A stretch of 64,000 nucleotides of DNA. Origin: CAYUYV01 sp964522525 (GTDB lineage: Bacteria > Pseudomonadota > Alphaproteobacteria > JAJFIK01). Position 1 is the first letter of the stretch. The number at the start of each line of letters is the position of its first letter. This document shows positions 60,235-64,000 of the stretch, piece after piece. The notes below the pieces were generated by a model. It saw nothing but the letters and a program-made list of their open reading frames with translations. It made no database searches and was not told where the DNA came from. The DNA is taken from NCBI GenBank assembly GCA_964522525.1, contig CAZFWG010000012.1, forward strand, positions 1 through 64,000, given 5' to 3'. The translations under genes were made by a program, and so were the position numbers.

Positions 60235-61338
60235 ATGCTCGATCTCGCTGATAAACCCGCCGGGCCGACGACCGACCTGGATGGCACAACACCAAGCCAG
60301 TCCGAAACCGGACTCGCCTACACGGATGAGGTCGCCCGCCGCACCGCACCGCTTTATGAGCGCGTTTCCCATGTCGTGCCCGCGTTCGAATGGCCGGCCT
60401 ATGCGCCGGTGATCGACGCCATCCTGGACTGGAAGAAAAAGCGCAACGCCGTGATCCTGGCCCATAACTATATGACGCCCGAGATCTTTCACTGCGTCTC
60501 CGATTTTGTGGGCGATTCCCTTCAGCTCGCCCGTCAGGCGTCGGAAACCGAGGCCGACGTGATCGTGCAGGCCGGCGTCCATTTCATGGCCGAGACCTCC
60601 AAGCTGATGAGCCCGGACAAGACCGTCCTCATCCCTGATATGCGTGCGGGCTGCTCCCTGGCGGCATCGATCACGGGCGCGGATGTCCGTCTTCTGAAGG
60701 AACGCTATCCCGGCGTGCCCATTGTCACCTATGTGAACACATCGGCGGATGTGAAGGCGGAATCGGATATCTGCTGCACATCGTCGAACGCGGTACAGAT
60801 CGTCGAGTCCCTGGGTGTCGACCGGGTCCTGATGATTCCGGATGAGTTTCTGGCCAAGAATGTCGCGCGCCAGACCGATGTGGGGATCATTGCCTGGCAT
60901 GGCCGGTGCGAAGTGCACGAACGGTTCAACGCGGAGGAAATCCGTGAATACCGCGCGGCCCATCCGGGCGTTGTCGTGATCGCGCACCCGGAATGTCCGC
61001 CGGAAGTCGTCGACGAAGCCGATTTCGCCGGGTCGACATCGGCCATGATCGGTTACGTCAAGGAGAAGCGCCCTGCCAAGGTGGTCATGGTGACCGAATG
61101 CTCCATGAGCGACAATGTCGCCGCCGAGACACCGGATGTGGAGTTCGTGCGGCCGTGCAATCTGTGTCCGCATATGAAGCGCATCACCTTGCAGAATATC
61201 CTGCACAGCCTGCAGACCATGACGACGGAAGTCACGGTGGATCCGGATGTGGCCCAACGGGCCCGGGAGTCGGTCGAGCGGATGATCGCCGTCTCCAAAC
61301 AGGCCCAGGTGCCGACCCACGCGTCCGCCACCGCGTAA
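60235..61338 (+). CDS. nadA: Quinolinate synthase
   Basis: Iron-sulfur enzyme that condenses iminoaspartate with dihydroxyacetone phosphate in de novo NAD synthesis. The 367-aa protein has the three cluster Cys: Cys140 in DMRAGCSLAAS, one in HPECPPEVVD and one in NLCPHMKRITL. The ATG at 60235 has AAGGAGG; a longer in-frame opening from 60124 lacks a ribosome binding site. It is first of nadA-nadB-nadC, with the operator directly upstream. Confidence 0.96.
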   Translation: MLDLADKPAGPTTDLDGTTPSQSETGLAYTDEVARRTAPLYERVSHVVPAFEWPAYAPVIDAILDWKKKRNAVILAHNYMTPEIFHCVSDFVGDSLQLARQASETEADVIVQAGVHFMAETSKLMSPDKTVLIPDMRAGCSLAASITGADVRLLKERYPGVPIVTYVNTSADVKAESDICCTSSNAVQIVESLGVDRVLMIPDEFLAKNVARQTDVGIIAWHGRCEVHERFNAEEIREYRAAHPGVVVIAHPECPPEVVDEADFAGSTSAMIGYVKEKRPAKVVMVTECSMSDNVAAETPDVEFVRPCNLCPHMKRITLQNILHSLQTMTTEVTVDPDVAQRARESVERMIAVSKQAQVPTHASATA

Positions 61339-61374
61339 CGTTTTTCCGTTCGATCACGAAAAAAGGGGGCGGAC

Positions 61375-63078
61375 ATGTCCCGTATCCTTAAACCGGGCGA
61401 TCCCATGGGGATCGCCCCGCAAACCCATCCTACACCTGAAAAGACCGTCGACGGTGGTTCGGCAATCGTTGTCGGCGCCGGCCTCGCCGGGTTGTTCACC
61501 GCCCTGACCATTGCCCGCGGCCTCGGGCCGAAGCCTGGTCCCAAACGCCATGTGACACTTCTTGCCCTTGATGTGCCGGGCAAGCAGGCCTCGAGCGGTT
61601 GGGCCCAGGGCGGCATCGCCGCCGCCATGGGACCGGACGACAGCGCCTCCAATCATGCTCAGGACACGGAAGTGGCGGGCGCCGGGATTGTCGATCCCCG
61701 GATCGCGGCCATGGTGGCGGAGGAGGTGCCGCGGCGCGTCGAAGACCTGTTCCATTTCGGCGTGCCGTTCGATCGGTCTGCGGAGGGTGTCTGGAGCCTG
61801 GGGCGGGAGGCTGCCCATGGTCAAAACCGGATCGTCCGGATCTCCGGTGACCGGGCGGGCGCGGTCATCACATCGACTCTGGGACAAAGGGCCCAGGAAA
61901 CACCGGCCATCCGCATCGTGACCGGTGTCGATGTCGAGCGTTTGATCGTCGAGCAGGGCCGGGTTGTGGGTGTTGCCGCAGCTGTTGGCGCGGACCGGAA
62001 CCCGGTGATGATCCGGGCTCCCCATGTGGTCTTGGCGACCGGAGGGGCCGGCGCTCTTTACAGCGTCACGACCGCGCCCCTGGCCATGTTGGGCACAGGT
62101 CTCGGTCTGGCGGCACAGGCGGGTGCCCGGATTGCCGATCCCGAATTCGTGCAGTTTCACCCCACGGCCATAGTGCTGGGCCGGGATCCGGCCCCCCTGG
62201 CGACGGAAGCCTTGCGCGGCGAGGGCGCGGTTCTGACCAATCAGGCCGGCGTGCGGTTCATGCCGGCGATTCATAAGGATGCGGAGCTTGCGCCCCGGGA
62301 TGTGGTGGCGCGGGCGATCCACGGGCGCATTCTGGCGGGCGATCATGTTTTCCTGGATTGCCGCCAGGCTTTGGGCGCAACATTTCCCGATCGTTTCCCG
62401 ACGGTCTATGCCCATTGCCGGGAGGCAGGTCTCGATCCGGTCAAGGAGCCGATCCCCGTGGCCCCGGCGGCGCACTACCATATGGGCGGGATTGATGTGG
62501 ACGCGGACGGTCAATCGAGCCTGCCGGGCCTGTGGGCCTGCGGCGAGGTCGCCTCGACCGGGCTCCATGGCGCCAATCGTCTGGCCAGCAATTCGCTCGC
62601 CGAAGCGATTGTGTTCGGGGGCCGGATCGGCATCGCCATTCGGGGTGCGACACCGGTCATGATAGGTGACGGGCCGGCGGACGATCTGATCGTCGGTGAC
62701 AGCGTCACGGCCCGGCAGACAAGTCCGGGCATCGCCCATCTGCGCAGTGTGATGACCCGGGATGTGGGTCTGATCCGCAGCCGCGCCTCTCTCGTGCGCG
62801 CCGCGAGCGAGATCAAGCGTCTGGCGCGCATGGCGCCACGGGGGCGTGCCTTTGACGGCAATGTCCTCGCCACCGCGACCCTGATCGTTGCCGCCGCCGC
62901 CGCCCGCACCGAAAGCCGCGGCGGGCATTTCCGGTCGGATTTTCCCCAGAGCTCCCCGCAATGGGCCCATCGGACCTTCACGAGTCTTGAAGAGGCCCAG
63001 TCTGGGCTCGATCATCTTGCTGCGGAGCGCCATGACGACGGCGCACCGTTGCCCATGTCCCATTCCCACAGGGTGTAA
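61375..63078 (+). CDS. nadB: L-aspartate oxidase
   Basis: FAD enzyme that oxidises L-aspartate to iminoaspartate, the first step of de novo NAD synthesis. The 567-aa protein has the FAD-binding opening IVVGAGLAGLFTALTIA, the SSGWAQGGIAAAMG block, the substrate loop FHPTAIV and the late AGGLHGANRLASNSLAEA-type block (here STGLHGANRLASNSLAEA). The ATG at 61375 has AGGGGG upstream. It lies 36 bases after nadA; nadC follows at once. Confidence 0.96.
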   Translation: MSRILKPGDPMGIAPQTHPTPEKTVDGGSAIVVGAGLAGLFTALTIARGLGPKPGPKRHVTLLALDVPGKQASSGWAQGGIAAAMGPDDSASNHAQDTEVAGAGIVDPRIAAMVAEEVPRRVEDLFHFGVPFDRSAEGVWSLGREAAHGQNRIVRISGDRAGAVITSTLGQRAQETPAIRIVTGVDVERLIVEQGRVVGVAAAVGADRNPVMIRAPHVVLATGGAGALYSVTTAPLAMLGTGLGLAAQAGARIADPEFVQFHPTAIVLGRDPAPLATEALRGEGAVLTNQAGVRFMPAIHKDAELAPRDVVARAIHGRILAGDHVFLDCRQALGATFPDRFPTVYAHCREAGLDPVKEPIPVAPAAHYHMGGIDVDADGQSSLPGLWACGEVASTGLHGANRLASNSLAEAIVFGGRIGIAIRGATPVMIGDGPADDLIVGDSVTARQTSPGIAHLRSVMTRDVGLIRSRASLVRAASEIKRLARMAPRGRAFDGNVLATATLIVAAAAARTESRGGHFRSDFPQSSPQWAHRTFTSLEEAQSGLDHLAAERHDDGAPLPMSHSHRV

Positions 63079-63082
63079 AGGC

Positions 63083-63943
63083 ATGATGGAAGCGACGGCA
63101 TTGCCCCTGGTCATGATCGACCCGGTCCTGATCCGCGCCTTTGAGGAGGATCTCGGCCAGGCCGGCGACGTGACGACCGACAGCGTTGTGCCGGCCCAGG
63201 CCCGGGCCCGGGTTGCGGCGATCGCCCGCAAGCCGGGACGCGTAGCGGGTGTCGGGATCGCGGCGCGGGCTTTCACGCTGATGGACGCGGATCTTGCGGT
63301 CAAACCCGCGCTCAGCGACGGCGCGGCCGTGAAAGGGGGGGAGACCCTGCTCACGGTCGAAGGGTCGGCCCGCGCCATTCTGACCGCGGAACGGGTGGCG
63401 CTCAATCTGGTCAGCCATCTGAGCGGTATCGCGACCCTGACCGCCGCCTTTGTCGAGCGGGTAAAGGGTACGCGGGCACGGATTGTCTGTACCCGCAAGA
63501 CAACGCCGGGACTACGGGCCTTCGAGAAATTCGCGGTGCGCGCCGGTGGGGGCACCAATCACCGCTTCGGTCTCCATGATGGTGTCTTGATCAAGGACAA
63601 CCATATCGCCCTGGTCGGTGGCATTTCGGCGGCTGTGGCCGCTGCCCGGGAGCGGGCAGGGCACATGATGCGTATCGAGGTGGAGACCGACACGCTCGAC
63701 CAGGTGGACGAGGCCGTCGCGGCCGGGGCGGATCATATCCTGCTCGACAATATGAGCCCGGATCTTCTGCGTGATGCCATTGCCCGCATCGACGGGCGGG
63801 CGGTGACAGAAGCTTCCGGCGGTGTCACCCTGGAAACCGTGGCCGACATCGCGGCCACCGGCGTTGATCTCATTTCAAGCGGCGCGCTGACGCACAGTGC
63901 GCCGGTGCTGGATATCGGCCTCGATTTCGAGGCTCGGCTTTAG
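63083..63943 (+). CDS. nadC: Nicotinate-nucleotide pyrophosphorylase (carboxylating)
   Basis: Makes nicotinate mononucleotide from quinolinate and PRPP. The 286-aa protein has GDVTTDSVVPA, LNLVSHLSGIATLTAAFV, CTRKTTPGLRAFEKFAVRAGGG and HRFGLHDGVLIKDNH, then EVETDTLDQVDEA and ISSGALTHSAPVLDIGLDF. Two adjacent ATGs (63083 and 63086) follow AAAGG; either may be used. It is last of the nad operon, and no terminator is visible in the remaining 57 bases. Confidence 0.96.
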   Translation: MMEATALPLVMIDPVLIRAFEEDLGQAGDVTTDSVVPAQARARVAAIARKPGRVAGVGIAARAFTLMDADLAVKPALSDGAAVKGGETLLTVEGSARAILTAERVALNLVSHLSGIATLTAAFVERVKGTRARIVCTRKTTPGLRAFEKFAVRAGGGTNHRFGLHDGVLIKDNHIALVGGISAAVAAARERAGHMMRIEVETDTLDQVDEAVAAGADHILLDNMSPDLLRDAIARIDGRAVTEASGGVTLETVADIAATGVDLISSGALTHSAPVLDIGLDFEARL

Positions 63944-64000
63944 GTCATTGGTTCGTCGCGTTTTCCAACCACCAGTGGGGCGGAGCCGAACGCGCACCTT

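Noticed and set aside
1..64000. tRNA or rRNA genes, insertion sequences, prophage
   Set aside because: No cloverleaf sequences, transposase motifs or integrase genes were seen on either strand.

Overview
The window is GC-rich chromosomal core DNA from an alphaproteobacterium. Four things point there: separate F1 and F0 ATP synthase operons, a CcrM-type GANTC methyltransferase, a GTTC-N7-GTTC LexA box, and a Nudix-type NAD regulator (NadQ-like) ahead of nadABC. The local gene orders (rsfS-rlmH-gpmI-envC-ctpA-deacetylase-rppH; dsbA/dciA/mutY/ccrM/rnhB beside smc; ispB/DUF2007/methyltransferase/S49 peptidase/glyQS/ppdK) are also familiar from that class. The order cannot be fixed from this sequence. 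I see no phage, insertion sequence, CRISPR array, rRNA or tRNA gene. Three runs of N mark contig joins.

Layout. 0-2.3 kb: end of the F1 operon (atpD, atpC) and a diiron ferritin-like protein. 2.3-11.1 kb, minus strand: VOC protein, alpha/beta hydrolase, rppH, then an envelope/RNA-maintenance cluster (divergent deacetylase, ctpA, envC-like, gpmI, rlmH, rsfS). 11.1-18.8 kb: XdhC, two paralogous OmpA-type porins flanking a small secreted protein, two GSTs, and a CaiB/BaiF CoA-transferase. 18.9-21.8 kb: F0 operon atpI-B-E-b'-b. 21.9-31.9 kb: smc, dsbA, dciA, mutY, ccrM, rnhB and a radical SAM gene under a LexA box. 32.1-36.4 kb: two small glycosyltransferases, moaB, a lytic transglycosylase broken by a gap, and a uracil-DNA glycosylase. 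36.8-42.4 kb: ETF-ubiquinone oxidoreductase, TPR lipoprotein, ispE, ispB. 42.5-53.9 kb: DUF2007, methyltransferase, S49 peptidase, glyQ, glyS, ppdK, meaB, TonB receptor. 53.9-57.4 kb: universal stress protein and a Lon-family protease. 57.7-63.9 kb: HD hydrolase, tyrosine phosphatase-like protein, the NAD regulator and nadA-nadB-nadC.

Most genes are housekeeping. The novelty lies in the control DNA: a perfect 19-bp palindrome touching the nadA ribosome binding site behind a terminator-like hairpin; a LexA box between -35 and -10 of the radical SAM gene, followed by a 13-bp dyad; three GANTC sites in 36 bp upstream of ccrM; a 10-bp hairpin enclosing the start codon of the deacetylase gene; and an 11-bp inverted repeat containing a 14-bp palindrome just after the F0 operon. 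At the rnhB gap, the 55 bases on the left flank equal the 55 bases on the right flank. That gap is probably a false one from unmerged contig ends. I found no convincing wholly new multi-gene system.
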